DNA of 64,000 bases from UBA2942 sp045127535 (GTDB lineage Bacteria; Bacillota; Clostridia; Lachnospirales; Lachnospiraceae): assembly GCA_045127535.1 (NCBI GenBank), contig JBGVQN010000053.1:3820-67819 (forward strand), in the 5' to 3' direction. Numbering within the stretch: position 1 is the first letter of the stretch; the number at the start of each line of letters is the position of its first letter. The notes below the pieces were generated by a model, which was given only the letters and a program-made list of their open reading frames with translations, was not told where the DNA came from and ran no database searches. Of this stretch, positions 24,263-33,858 are shown in pieces. A program made the position numbers and the translations under genes.

Positions 24263-26503
24263 ATGGCTGAGAGAATTATCACCACAGAGTATTCTGGTGA
24301 GATGCAGCAGTCTTATATAAATTATTCCATGTCGGTTATTACGTCCAGAGCAGTGCCTGACATCCGGGATGGTTTAAAACCGGTGCAGCGCAGAGTGTTA
24401 TACGCTATGAACGAGCTGGGTCTGAATGCAGACAAGCCCCACAGAAAATCTGCCCGTATCGTAGGCGATGCCATGGGTAAGTATCATCCTCACGGAGATT
24501 CTTCCATATATGATGCGCTGGTGGTACTGTCCCAGGATTTTAAAAAAGGCATGGCGCTGGTAGACGGCCATGGCAACTTTGGTTCCATAGAAGGAGACGG
24601 TGCAGCTGCCATGCGTTATACAGAGGCCCGTCTGAAAAAGTTCACCCAGGAAGTATATCTGGCTGATCTGGACAAGAATGTAGTAGACCTGGTACCAAAC
24701 TTTGATGAGACAGAAAAGGAGCCGGAGGTACTGCCGGTACGTATCCCAAACTTTCTGGTCAATGGTTCTGAGGGGATTGCAGTTGGTATGACCACCTCTG
24801 TCCCCACCCACAACCTGGCAGAAGTCATAGATGCCATGAAGCTGTACATGCACAATTCAGAAGTCACTACCGAAGAACTGATGCAGGTGCTTCCAGGTCC
24901 GGATTTCCCTACAGGAGGCATTGTCACCAACCCATCAGAGCTGTTGTCCATGTACGAGACTGGCAAGGGTCGTGTGCGGATCCGGGGAAAGGCAGAGATT
25001 GAGTATGCCAAGCGCAAATCCGACAAAGACAGGATCGTGATCACAGAGATCCCCTATACCATGATCGGCGCCAATGTAGGCAAGTTTTTAAGCGATGTGG
25101 CAGCTCTGGTAGAAAACCGTACACTGCCGGACATTACAGACATTATGAACCAGTCCTCCAAAGAGGGCATCCGCATTGTCATCGAGCTGAAAAAAGGCGC
25201 TGATGCAGACCGTACCCTTCAGGGACTGTATAAAAAGACCAAGTTAGAGGATACTTTAGGTGTCAACATGCTGGCCATTGTCGAGGGCAAGCCTGAGGTA
25301 GTGGGACTGAAAAAGATCCTGGAACACAACCTGCGCTTCCAGGTAGAGTTAAATACCCGTAAGTACAGCTATCTGTTAGACAAGGAGCTGGCAAAGCAGG
25401 AGATCCAGGAAGGTCTCATCCGTGCAGTGGACTGTATTGACCTGATCATTGAAATCATCCGCGGCAGTAAAAATTTGACCATGGCAAAGAATTGTCTGGT
25501 ATTTGGAGAGACAGAGCCTATCAATTTCCGCAGCGAGGCATCAAGAGAAGAAGCCTCCAGGCTGCGTTTTACAGTCAATCAGGCCAATGCCATCCTGGAG
25601 CTGCGTTTATCCAAGCTCATCGGACTGGAGATCCTGGCACTGCAGCAGGATTACAAAAAGACACTGGCCAATATCAAAAAGTATGAGACCCTCCTTGGCA
25701 GCCGCAAGGCCATGTTAAAGCAGATCGAAGCAGACTTAGACGATATCCGCAAGAAGTTTGCACTGGACAGAAAGACGGTACTGTCTGAGCAGGAGGCTGC
25801 AGTATTTGAGGCAGCGCCGGTGGCAGTGGTGCCTTCTGTACTGTTGATGAACCGCTTTGGCTATGTAAAGCTGATGAATCAGACTGTATTTGAGAAAAAT
25901 CAGGAGACGCTTTTGGCAGAAAGCCGCCTGCAGGTATCCTGCAGCAGCCGTTCCAGAGTATGGTTCTTTAACCAGCTGGGGGAAATGCATCAGTTAAAGA
26001 CCGGGGACTTAAGCTTTGCCAAGGCAAAGGACAAGGGCATTCCTCTGGATAATCTCACCAACTATGACGGCAACCGGGAAAACATTCTCTTTGCCATGGA
26101 AGAATCCCTGACCCCAGAGCCAAAGCTGATCTTCCTGACAAAGGGCGGTATGATCAAGCGGGTGGAGGCAGGAGAGTTCCAGACCATCAAAAAGACCATT
26201 GCCTCTACCAAGTTAAAGGAGGCAGATGAACTGTTTGCCATCCTGCCGGATCAGGAGGGAGAGATCTGCCTGATCACAGATCAGCACAGAGTACTGAAAT
26301 TCTCCATAGAGGAGATCCCGGTACAGAAGCGAATCGCAGCAGGCGTGCGTGCCATGAAGTTAGAAGACGGAGAGCAGATCTTAGAAGCCATTTTATTGGC
26401 ACCAAAGGAAAAATGTTCCGTAAAGATCGGCCGTAAAAAAGTGGAACTGTCCACATTGAAATGCAAAAAACGTGACGGTACGCCGGAAAGCTTTGCGCAA
26501 TAA
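24263..26503 (+). CDS. Type IIA topoisomerase subunit A (ParC/GyrA family)
   Basis: 746 residues. The catalytic Tyr is in AAAMRYTEARL (about residue 118); the winged-helix region PVQRRVLYAMNELGL and KSARIVGDAMGKYHPHGDSSIYDALV are conserved. The C-terminal beta-pinwheel has blades such as GYVKLMNQ, KLIFLTKGGMIKRV and CLITDQHRVLKF, but no recognisable GyrA-box QRRGGKG, which argues for decatenating (topo IV-like) rather than supercoiling activity. Shorter than typical GyrA (about 820 or more). AAAGGAG is 6 bases before ATG. The gene tail is G-rich and no palindromic element follows. Confidence 0.93.
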   Translation: MAERIITTEYSGEMQQSYINYSMSVITSRAVPDIRDGLKPVQRRVLYAMNELGLNADKPHRKSARIVGDAMGKYHPHGDSSIYDALVVLSQDFKKGMALVDGHGNFGSIEGDGAAAMRYTEARLKKFTQEVYLADLDKNVVDLVPNFDETEKEPEVLPVRIPNFLVNGSEGIAVGMTTSVPTHNLAEVIDAMKLYMHNSEVTTEELMQVLPGPDFPTGGIVTNPSELLSMYETGKGRVRIRGKAEIEYAKRKSDKDRIVITEIPYTMIGANVGKFLSDVAALVENRTLPDITDIMNQSSKEGIRIVIELKKGADADRTLQGLYKKTKLEDTLGVNMLAIVEGKPEVVGLKKILEHNLRFQVELNTRKYSYLLDKELAKQEIQEGLIRAVDCIDLIIEIIRGSKNLTMAKNCLVFGETEPINFRSEASREEASRLRFTVNQANAILELRLSKLIGLEILALQQDYKKTLANIKKYETLLGSRKAMLKQIEADLDDIRKKFALDRKTVLSEQEAAVFEAAPVAVVPSVLLMNRFGYVKLMNQTVFEKNQETLLAESRLQVSCSSRSRVWFFNQLGEMHQLKTGDLSFAKAKDKGIPLDNLTNYDGNRENILFAMEESLTPEPKLIFLTKGGMIKRVEAGEFQTIKKTIASTKLKEADELFAILPDQEGEICLITDQHRVLKFSIEEIPVQKRIAAGVRAMKLEDGEQILEAILLAPKEKCSVKIGRKKVELSTLKCKKRDGTPESFAQ

Positions 26504-26628
26504 TGAAACCCCATAAACGTAAAAATATAATGATACACCAGAAAGTTTTGGATAGTCAAAATAATTCTATAAACAGTGGATAAAGCAGACGAAATCAAAA
26601 AACATACAAAAAGGAGCAGTTGAATCAA

Positions 26629-27702
26629 ATGAAACGGATTTTATATCATGGGGCAGCGGCTGCATTGGTTGCAGTCCTGTTTTTAGGGGGATGCAGAGGA
26701 GATGAGGGAAACCAGACTGCAGAGTATACAGCTGCAGAGGAGGGTGAGATCCAGACTGAGAGCCAGCAGGCAGAAGACAGCGTACAGCAGACGGATGAAA
26801 TAGTGGAAACCCTTGAACCTACTACAGAGGAATGGGTAGATCCAAGGTTAGATGTGTTGAACCGTTATCAGAATCTGGGAGTAGTAAGAGGGGTAAACAA
26901 CTATTTAAATGTCCGGAATCAGCCAACTACAGATGGTATGATCGTAGGTAAGCTTCTGCCTAATAATGGAGTGGAGATTCTGGAAAATTTAGGAAACGGG
27001 TGGTATCATATCCAGTCAGGTGATCTGGATGGATATGTTTCAGGTGAATACATTGCAGACGGAGAAGAAGCAGCAGAGCTGGCTGTAGAGCATTGTAAAC
27101 AATATGTGTCAGTATTGGCAGATGTACTGAATGTGAGAACCGGTCCTGGGCTGGAATATGACATCTGGTTAAAGATTACTTCTGGGGAAAAACAGCCTGT
27201 AAGCGGTAAAGAAGGAGAGTGGTATTGTATTAATATCAACAATACCACCGGCTATGTACATGAGGACTATGTAGAAGAATGCTATTATCTGGAATCTGGT
27301 TTTGCATGGTCTCCTATTACCTCTGCTTCTCCCACCAGACAGGAATTGATTAACTATGGCATGCAGTTTCTTGGAGTACCTTATGTATGGGGCGGCAACA
27401 GCCTTTCTGAAGGAGTAGACTGTTCCGGCTTTACAAAAGGCGTTATGGCTAGTGTAGGAGTATCTCTTCCAAGAACATCCAGAGAACAGGTAAATCGTGG
27501 AACAGAAGTAGCCAGCATCTCAGAGGCCAAGCCAGGAGATTTGCTGTTCTACGCAGATGCCAATGGAGTGATAAACCATGTGGCCATTTACATAGGCGAC
27601 AATAAGATCTTACAGTCTGCCCAGTCCATTGGATGCGTCAATGTAACCCGCTTTGATTACTGCGGCTATCCGGTAGCCATCCGAAATGTAGTTGGGGACT
27701 GA
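26629..27702 (+). CDS. SH3b-domain NlpC/P60 endopeptidase lipoprotein
   Basis: 357 residues. The lipobox LGGC (Cys near residue 22) follows a hydrophobic signal. An E/Q/T-rich linker (about 25-65) precedes two bacterial SH3 domains (about 80-140, LNVRNQPTTDG, and 160-215, LNVRTGPG). The NlpC/P60 cysteine peptidase domain is at about 235-357: catalytic Cys in GVDCSGF, His in INHVAIYIGD. It should be anchored outside the membrane and cut peptidoglycan stem peptides. AAGGAG lies 12 bases before ATG 26629; a TTG at 26620 is only 3 bases from it. A close paralogue lies at 36832. Confidence 0.9.
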   Translation: MKRILYHGAAAALVAVLFLGGCRGDEGNQTAEYTAAEEGEIQTESQQAEDSVQQTDEIVETLEPTTEEWVDPRLDVLNRYQNLGVVRGVNNYLNVRNQPTTDGMIVGKLLPNNGVEILENLGNGWYHIQSGDLDGYVSGEYIADGEEAAELAVEHCKQYVSVLADVLNVRTGPGLEYDIWLKITSGEKQPVSGKEGEWYCININNTTGYVHEDYVEECYYLESGFAWSPITSASPTRQELINYGMQFLGVPYVWGGNSLSEGVDCSGFTKGVMASVGVSLPRTSREQVNRGTEVASISEAKPGDLLFYADANGVINHVAIYIGDNKILQSAQSIGCVNVTRFDYCGYPVAIRNVVGD

Positions 27703-27806
27703 TAACTGCAGGCATGAACTGTTATTTCAATTAAAAGATGGACAGGATGGCACACAGGGAAAATACAAAAACAATGGTAAACATTGTAAGATCTGAAAAA
27801 AAGTGC

Positions 27807-27834
27807 TTGCAATCCATTTGTTCTATGATATAAT
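27807..27834 (+). promoter_or_regulatory. Promoter of the rimP-nusA-infB operon
   Basis: -35 TTGCAA (27807-27812), 16-base spacer, perfect -10 TATAAT (27829-27834). It lies about 155 bases before rimP and just ahead of a terminator-like hairpin. Confidence 0.8.
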
Positions 27835-27861
27835 AATTTATGGTAATAATAGTAATGATGA

Positions 27862-27894
27862 AGGAGTGGATGCGAATCCACTCTTTCGTTTTGT
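27862..27894 (+). terminator. Leader terminator/attenuator upstream of rimP
   Basis: GAGTGGAT pairs perfectly with ATCCACTC across a GCGA loop, followed by TTTCGTTTT. It sits between promoter and first gene, so transcripts of the nusA operon must read through it; an attenuator role is inferred. Confidence 0.65.
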
Positions 27895-27990
27895 GCCTAT
27901 ACAGTATTTTCCATAAACGTTTTTTTACTGTCTGGAAGGCTGTAGGCACATACACAGGCAATGACTCTGATTTGAAAGAATGAGGGAAAT

Positions 27991-28458
27991 ATGGCAAAGA
28001 GAGAAGAATATGAAGCCCGTACAGAAAAGCTCCTGCAGCCTATCATAGAGCAGAATTCCTATGAACTGGTGGATGTGGAGTTTGTAAAGGAGGCCGGCAG
28101 CTGGTATCTGCGTGTGTATGCAGACAAGGAAGGCGGCATCACCGTAGATGATTGTGAGATCATCAGCAGAGCATTAAGCGATAAGCTGGATGCAGAAGAT
28201 TTTATCAGTGAAAGCTATATTCTGGAGGTTAGTTCTCCGGGACTTGGCAGACCTTTGAAAAAGGAAAAGGATTTTGTCAGAAGCAGAGGGCAGGAAGTAG
28301 AGGTACATTTGTATAAGCCTCTCAACAAGCAGAAAGTGTTTGAAGGAATCTTGTCTGATTTCAGCGAGACCCAGGTGGTTCTTGAGCTGGAAGGGGGAGA
28401 GATGCTGACCCTGCAGCGCAGTGACATTGCCCTGATCCGCCTGGCATTTGACTGGTAA
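27991..28458 (+). CDS. rimP: Ribosome maturation factor RimP
   Basis: 155 residues, full length. It has the conserved YELVDVEFVKEAGSWYLRVYADKEGGI block and LEVSSPGLGRPLK of the N-terminal domain, and an SH3-like C-terminal domain. RimP assists 30S subunit assembly. First gene of the nusA operon. Confidence 0.95.
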   Translation: MAKREEYEARTEKLLQPIIEQNSYELVDVEFVKEAGSWYLRVYADKEGGITVDDCEIISRALSDKLDAEDFISESYILEVSSPGLGRPLKKEKDFVRSRGQEVEVHLYKPLNKQKVFEGILSDFSETQVVLELEGGEMLTLQRSDIALIRLAFDW

Positions 28459-28597
28459 AGCAGACAGCATTTGTGATAGATACCGGAAGCTGAGAGCACC
28501 GGATAACGGCAGGCATTGTACGGGAAAAGCACCGTCAGCATACGCCGCAGAAAACGTAAGATGCGCCCTGGGATGAAGCGCAGGAATGGAGGAAATG

Positions 28598-29821
28598 ATG
28601 AATAATGAGTTATTAGAGGCGTTAAACCTCTTAGAGAAAGAGAAAGGGATCAGCAAGGATGTATTACTGGACACCATCGAGAGCTCTCTGATGCAGGCCT
28701 GTAAGAATCATTTTAACAAGGTAGATAATATTCATGTAAGAATGGATAAGGAAACCTGCAATTATGAGATTTATGCGGAAAAAGAGGTTGTAGAAAATGT
28801 AGAGGATACACAGCTGCAGATTTCCCTTCCAATGGCCCGTAAGTATGAAAAGAGATGTGTTCTGGGTGATGTTGTAAAGGTGCCGATCCAGTCTAAGGAC
28901 TTTGGCCGTATTGCAGCAATGAATGCCAAGAATGTCATCCTGCAGAAGATCCGTGAGGAAGAAAGAAGTGTGCTGTACGGACGTTACTACAGCATGGAAA
29001 AGGATGTGGTCACCGGTACTGTACAGAGATATTTTGGTAAGAATGTCAGCATCAACTTAGGCAAGGTAGATGCAGTTTTAAATGAAAAGGAAATTGCAAA
29101 GGGTGAGACCTACCAGTTGAATCAGAAGCTGAAGGTATACATCGTTGAGGTAAAGGATACCAGCAAGGGACCAAAGATCATGGTTTCCAGAACCCATCCG
29201 GAGCTGGTAAAGCGTCTGTTTGAGGCAGAGGTAACAGAGATCAAGGACGGTACTGTAGAGATCAAGGCCATCAGCCGTGAAGCAGGCTCCCGTACCAAGA
29301 TGGCTGTATATTCCAATGATGAAAATGTAGATGCAGTAGGTGCCTGCGTAGGTGTCAACGGTATCCGTGTGAATGCAGTGGTTGATGAGTTAAATGGAGA
29401 AAAGATCGATATCATCAGCTGGGATGAGAACCCTGCGCTGTTAATTGAAAATGCTTTAAGTCCTGCAAAGGTCATCTGTGTAGCAGCAGATGAGGACGAA
29501 AAGGAAGCCCTGGTCATCGTACCGGATTATCAGCTGTCTCTGGCAATTGGTAAGGAAGGCCAGAATGCAAGACTGGCAGCCAGACTGACAGGTTTTAAGA
29601 TCGATATTAAGTCTGAGACCCAGGCAAGAGAGCAGGGTTACTTTGAAGAGCTTGGTCTGGAAGATGGTGACTACGAAGGATATTCTGAAGAAGAATTCGA
29701 AGAGGCATATGAAGAAGAATCTGGTGCCGAAGAAGAATTCCAGGAATATGATGAGGAGGATTCCGCAGACTATATGGGAGAGAATGATGCTCACTATGAG
29801 GATGGGGAAGCTGAGGAATAA
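28598..29821 (+). CDS. nusA: Transcription termination/antitermination factor NusA
   Basis: About 407 residues: N-terminal RNA-polymerase binding domain (1-125), S1 domain (about 130-200), and two KH domains (about 205-345, ending LAIGKEGQNARLAARLTGFKIDI), then a very acidic tail of about 60 residues (EEEFEEAYEEESGAEEEF). The ATG at 28598 is chosen because GGAGG is 5 bases upstream; ATGs at 28586 and 28595 are in frame but overlap the site. It controls pausing, termination and antitermination. Confidence 0.95.
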   Translation: MNNELLEALNLLEKEKGISKDVLLDTIESSLMQACKNHFNKVDNIHVRMDKETCNYEIYAEKEVVENVEDTQLQISLPMARKYEKRCVLGDVVKVPIQSKDFGRIAAMNAKNVILQKIREEERSVLYGRYYSMEKDVVTGTVQRYFGKNVSINLGKVDAVLNEKEIAKGETYQLNQKLKVYIVEVKDTSKGPKIMVSRTHPELVKRLFEAEVTEIKDGTVEIKAISREAGSRTKMAVYSNDENVDAVGACVGVNGIRVNAVVDELNGEKIDIISWDENPALLIENALSPAKVICVAADEDEKEALVIVPDYQLSLAIGKEGQNARLAARLTGFKIDIKSETQAREQGYFEELGLEDGDYEGYSEEEFEEAYEEESGAEEEFQEYDEEDSADYMGENDAHYEDGEAEE

Positions 29822-29853
29822 TCCATGATGCGTTCAGACAGAATGGAGGGCTT

Positions 29854-30129
29854 ATGAATACAAAGAAAAAAATTCCCCTGCGTCAGTGTGTAGGCTGTGG
29901 TGAGATGAAAAGCAAAAAAGAAATGACCCGTATCATCAAAACAGCAGAAGATGAGATCCTCATGGATGCAACTGGGAAAAAAAATGGGCGGGGCGCATAT
30001 ATTTGCAAGAGTATTGACTGTCTGGCAAAGGCAAGGAAAAGCAGAGGACTGGAGCGTTCTCTGAAAAGTGCCATTTCACCAGAAATATATGAATCCCTGC
30101 AAAAGGAGTTAGAAGCACTTGAAGAATGA
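29854..30129 (+). CDS. ylxR: YlxR/RnpM family RNA-binding protein
   Basis: 91 residues, DUF448. Motif PLRQCVGCGEMKSKKEM (Cys pair), then GRGAYICKSIDCLAKARK and a basic C-terminus. In Firmicutes the homologue is RnpM, described as a modulator of RNase P. It overlaps the start of the next gene by 11 bases, indicating translational coupling. Confidence 0.92.
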   Translation: MNTKKKIPLRQCVGCGEMKSKKEMTRIIKTAEDEILMDATGKKNGRGAYICKSIDCLAKARKSRGLERSLKSAISPEIYESLQKELEALEE

Positions 30130-30457
30130 TAGATTTCTTTCTATGATGGGGCTTGCTGCCAGAGCTGGTAAAGTGGCAAGTGGTGAGTTTTCCACAGAGA
30201 AAGCAGTAAAGGAAGGAAAAGCATATCTGGTCATCATTGCAGAGGATGCTTCCGACAATACAAAAAAGCGGTTTGTCAACATGTGTACTTATTATGAGGT
30301 GCCTTATGCGATCGCCTATGACAAGGATACCCTTGGATATGCCATAGGCAGACAGATGCGCTCCTCAGCAGCCATTACAGACAGTCATTTTGCCAATGGA
30401 CTGCAGGGTATCAGGCCGGATATAATAAGAAATACAGAAGACACAGAAAAGGATTGA
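30119..30457 (+). CDS. ylxQ: L7Ae-family RNA-binding protein YlxQ
   Basis: 112 residues. TTG is used as start (KNDRFLSMMGLAARAGKVASGE), since AAAAGGAG lies about 10 bases upstream inside ylxR and the family has these N-terminal residues; the first ATG would remove them. L7Ae proteins bind kink-turn RNA. Confidence 0.9.
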   Translation: MKNDRFLSMMGLAARAGKVASGEFSTEKAVKEGKAYLVIIAEDASDNTKKRFVNMCTYYEVPYAIAYDKDTLGYAIGRQMRSSAAITDSHFANGLQGIRPDIIRNTEDTEKD

Positions 30458-30487
30458 ATAGAAAGGCTATAGATTGGTGGTAGATTC

Positions 30488-33442
30488 ATGGCTGAAATGA
30501 AAGTTCAGGAATTAGCAGAAAAAATTGGAAAAACAGAATCAGAAATCGTAGAAATGCTAGAGAAAAAAGGAATTGCAGCAGATAAAGATACATTGTTAAA
30601 TGAAGAACAGGTAGAAATGGTAAAAAATGCTGCAGGAGCAAAGAAAAAGAAAAAGATCGCAGTGGTTGTACGTTCCCAGAACAGTACAAAGCCAATTAAT
30701 TCCGGCTCAGGCTCTGGTAAGCGCAGCGGTGCTGCTCAGGAAAAAAAGCCTGCATCATCTGCAAAGAGCGGTACCCGCGGCCAGGGAAAGGCAAAGACAG
30801 AAAGACCAGCTGATGCTGCAAAGAAAAAGAATGAAGAAGTAACAAATACTACAGTACAGGAAAAGCCTGCAGAAACAGCTGCGCCGGAGATCAAGACAGA
30901 AGAGAGTAAGGCTGCAGTACAGGCAGAAGCAAAGTCAGCACCTCAGACAGAAGCTGCTGCAGTACAGGCCAATCCACAGGCACAGCCGGAAGCAGAGAAA
31001 AAGGCACCTGCAGAAGAAGTACCTGCAGTTGAGGCTCCAAAGGAAAAGACACCAGAAGAAATAGAAGCAGAAAAGGCAGCTGCAAAAGCAGAAGCAGAGC
31101 GTCGTGCCATTGAGCGTGCAAAAGCAATTCAGGCAGCAGCAGCTAAGGTTGCAGCAGAAAAGAGAGCGGCAAATGGCGGCAGTGACAGACCACGCAGAGA
31201 TGGTGACAGACCACGCCGTGACGGCCAGGGCGGCAGACGAGATGGCGACAGACCGCGTCGTGATGGCCAGGGGAACTCTTTTGACAGACCACGCCGTGAC
31301 GGCCAGGGCGGAGGCAGACGGGATGGCCAGGGCTTCCAGAACCGAGACAATGACAGCCGTTCTGGCGGATTTAACCGTCGGGATAACCAGAGTGGCTATA
31401 ATAAAGACGGATACAACAAGGATAATTATACCCAGGATCGTCCTCAGAGCAGCAAGCGTCGTGATGACCGCAAGAGCAGCGGCATGGACAGTCTGGCTCC
31501 AGCTATGAGTAAGAACGATGCACGGGGCGGAAAGGGTATGAATAAGAAGGAGCGTGAGCTCCGCGAAAAGAGCAGACAGAACGAGGAAAAGAACGGAAAG
31601 AGACAGGAAAATATCAAGAGTTTTGATAAGATGAAGAATGCCGGCAAGAACAAGCAGCAGATCCAGGTACAGCAGGAGGAAGATGACGGCATCAAGACAT
31701 TGACTCTGCCAGAAACTCTGACTTTAAAAGAACTGGCTGATATGATGAAGCAGCCTGCAGCTGCTATTGTCAAGAAACTGTTTTTACAGGGCAATATATT
31801 AAACATCAACTCTGAACTGACTTATGAGCAGGCAGAGGAAATTGCACTGGATTACAATTTCATCTGTGAAAAAGAAGTAAAGGTAAATGTACTGGAAGAG
31901 CTGTTAAAGGATATTGAGGATCCGGAAGAATCTCTGGTACCACGTCCTCCAGTTGTATGTGTTATGGGTCACGTTGACCATGGTAAGACTTCTCTGCTGG
32001 ATAAGATCCGTTCCACAAATGTAACTGCCAAGGAAGCAGGCGGTATTACCCAGCACATCGGTGCTTACATGGTAAAGTGCAGAGGAGAAAACATTACTTT
32101 CCTGGATACTCCTGGTCATGAAGCTTTTACTGCAATGCGTATGCGTGGTGCCCAGTCTACTGATATTGCTATCCTGGTAGTAGCAGCAGATGACGGTGTG
32201 ATGCCGCAGACAGTTGAGGCAATCAACCATGCCAAGGCTGCAGGGGTAGAAATCATTGTGGCAATCAACAAGATCGATAAGCCAAGTGCAAATGTAGACA
32301 GAGTGATGCAGGAGTTAAGCGAGTATGAGCTGATTCCGGAAGACTGGGGCGGCAGTACGATTTTCGTACCTGTTTCCGCACATACAGGAGAGGGCATTGA
32401 TACACTGTTAGAGATGATCCTGCTGGTAGCAGAAATGAAGGAGCTTCGTGCAAATCCAGACAGAAAGGCAAGAGGTCTGGTGATCGAGGCACAGCTAGAC
32501 AAGGGACGTGGTCCTGTGGCAACTGTACTGGTACAGAAGGGTATCTTACGTGTGGGTGACAACATTACTGCAGGCTGCAGCTATGGTAAAGTCCGTGCTA
32601 TGATCGATGATAAGGGCAGACGTGTCAAGGAAGCGACTCCTTCCACACCTGTAGAAATCTTAGGTCTGAATGAAGTGCCAAATGCAGGAGATACTGTGAT
32701 TGCAACTGCATCTGACAAGGAAGCACGCAACATTGCAGAAACCTTTATTTCTGAGGGCAGAGAGAAGCTCATTGAGGAGACCAAGTCTAAGCTGACCTTG
32801 GATGGTCTGTTCTCTCAGATTCAGGCTGGCAACTTAAAGGAATTAAATATTATCATCAAGGCAGACGTACAGGGCTCTGTAGAAGCAGTAAAGCAGTCCT
32901 TAGTAAAGCTGTCTAATGAAGAAGTGGTTGTAAAGGTGATTCATGGCGGCGTAGGTGCCATCAATGAATCTGACGTAATATTGGCATCTGCATCCAATGC
33001 TATCATCATTGGCTTTAATGTACGTCCTGACGTCATGGCCAAGGCTGTTGCAGAAAGAGAAAAGGTAGACCTGCGTCTGTATCGTGTCATTTACCAGGCG
33101 ATCGAGGATGTAGAAGCAGCAATGAAGGGTATGTTAGACCCAATCTTTGAGGAAAAGATCATTGGCCATGGTATCGTACGTGCCACCTTCAAGGCATCCG
33201 GCATCGGTGTCATTGCAGGTACCTATGTAACAGATGGTGTCCTGCAGAGAGGCTGCAGCATCCGCTTAAAGAGAGATGGAGAAGTAATTTTTGATGGCCC
33301 AATGGCTTCCCTGAAGCATCTGAAAGATGATGTAAAGGAAATGAAGGAAGGCTTTGAGTGTGGTGTTGTATTAGAGAAGTTCAACGACATCAAGGAAGAT
33401 GATGTTCTGGAAGCTTACAAGATGGTAGAGGTACCAAGATAG
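30488..33442 (+). CDS. infB: Translation initiation factor IF-2
   Basis: 984 residues. The N-terminus has an IF2-N domain, followed by a long low-complexity region (about 60-390): A/E/K-rich, then RRDGQGG/DRPRRDG repeats. A second IF2-N domain lies near 400-450. The GTPase domain begins near 490 (GHVDHGKT, DTPGHEAF, NKIDKP) and is followed by domains II-IV. IF-2 places initiator tRNA on the 30S subunit. The R/D/G repeats (31190-31350) are DNA-level near-repeats and may vary in number. Confidence 0.97.
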   Translation: MAEMKVQELAEKIGKTESEIVEMLEKKGIAADKDTLLNEEQVEMVKNAAGAKKKKKIAVVVRSQNSTKPINSGSGSGKRSGAAQEKKPASSAKSGTRGQGKAKTERPADAAKKKNEEVTNTTVQEKPAETAAPEIKTEESKAAVQAEAKSAPQTEAAAVQANPQAQPEAEKKAPAEEVPAVEAPKEKTPEEIEAEKAAAKAEAERRAIERAKAIQAAAAKVAAEKRAANGGSDRPRRDGDRPRRDGQGGRRDGDRPRRDGQGNSFDRPRRDGQGGGRRDGQGFQNRDNDSRSGGFNRRDNQSGYNKDGYNKDNYTQDRPQSSKRRDDRKSSGMDSLAPAMSKNDARGGKGMNKKERELREKSRQNEEKNGKRQENIKSFDKMKNAGKNKQQIQVQQEEDDGIKTLTLPETLTLKELADMMKQPAAAIVKKLFLQGNILNINSELTYEQAEEIALDYNFICEKEVKVNVLEELLKDIEDPEESLVPRPPVVCVMGHVDHGKTSLLDKIRSTNVTAKEAGGITQHIGAYMVKCRGENITFLDTPGHEAFTAMRMRGAQSTDIAILVVAADDGVMPQTVEAINHAKAAGVEIIVAINKIDKPSANVDRVMQELSEYELIPEDWGGSTIFVPVSAHTGEGIDTLLEMILLVAEMKELRANPDRKARGLVIEAQLDKGRGPVATVLVQKGILRVGDNITAGCSYGKVRAMIDDKGRRVKEATPSTPVEILGLNEVPNAGDTVIATASDKEARNIAETFISEGREKLIEETKSKLTLDGLFSQIQAGNLKELNIIIKADVQGSVEAVKQSLVKLSNEEVVVKVIHGGVGAINESDVILASASNAIIIGFNVRPDVMAKAVAEREKVDLRLYRVIYQAIEDVEAAMKGMLDPIFEEKIIGHGIVRATFKASGIGVIAGTYVTDGVLQRGCSIRLKRDGEVIFDGPMASLKHLKDDVKEMKEGFECGVVLEKFNDIKEDDVLEAYKMVEVPR

Positions 33443-33483
33443 GATACAAAACATCTTTTCCCGGCGATAGAAAGAGGGATAGT

Positions 33484-33858
33484 ATGAGAAAAAACAGCAT
33501 TAAAAACACCCGGATCAATGGAGAAGTACAAAAGGAACTGAGCAATATCATCCGCAGTGAGATCAAGGATCCAAGAATTCACCCAATGACCTCTATCGTA
33601 TCTGTAGAGGTTACTCCGGATCTGAAATACTGCAAAGCTTATGTCAGTGTATTGGGTGATGAGACCCAGCAGAAGGAAACCATGGAAGGTCTGAAAAATG
33701 CTGCCCCATATGTGCGGCATTTGCTGGCAAAGTCGGTGAATCTGCGGGTGACGCCGGAAATTAAATTCATTTTAGATCAGTCCATTGAATATGGTGTTCA
33801 TATGACAAAATTAATCAATGAAGTGACAAAGGATCTGGTGGAAGAGGATGAAGAATGA
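33484..33858 (+). CDS. rbfA: Ribosome-binding factor A
   Basis: 124 residues, KH-like fold. Conserved NGEVQKELSNIIRSEIKDPRI and LRVTPEIKFILDQSIEYG. RbfA acts in late 30S maturation. It overlaps nrnA by 11 bases. Confidence 0.95.
   Translation: MRKNSIKNTRINGEVQKELSNIIRSEIKDPRIHPMTSIVSVEVTPDLKYCKAYVSVLGDETQQKETMEGLKNAAPYVRHLLAKSVNLRVTPEIKFILDQSIEYGVHMTKLINEVTKDLVEEDEE

Noticed and set aside
24046..24270. Possible small gene in the topoisomerase gap
   Set aside because: It lies wholly in copy F, carries the same core-derived peptide, has no ribosome site, and overlaps the next gene's start.
31104..31508. Alternative-frame Arg/Thr-rich protein inside infB
   Set aside because: It is a shadow of the low-complexity R/D/G repeat region of IF-2 with no ribosome site.
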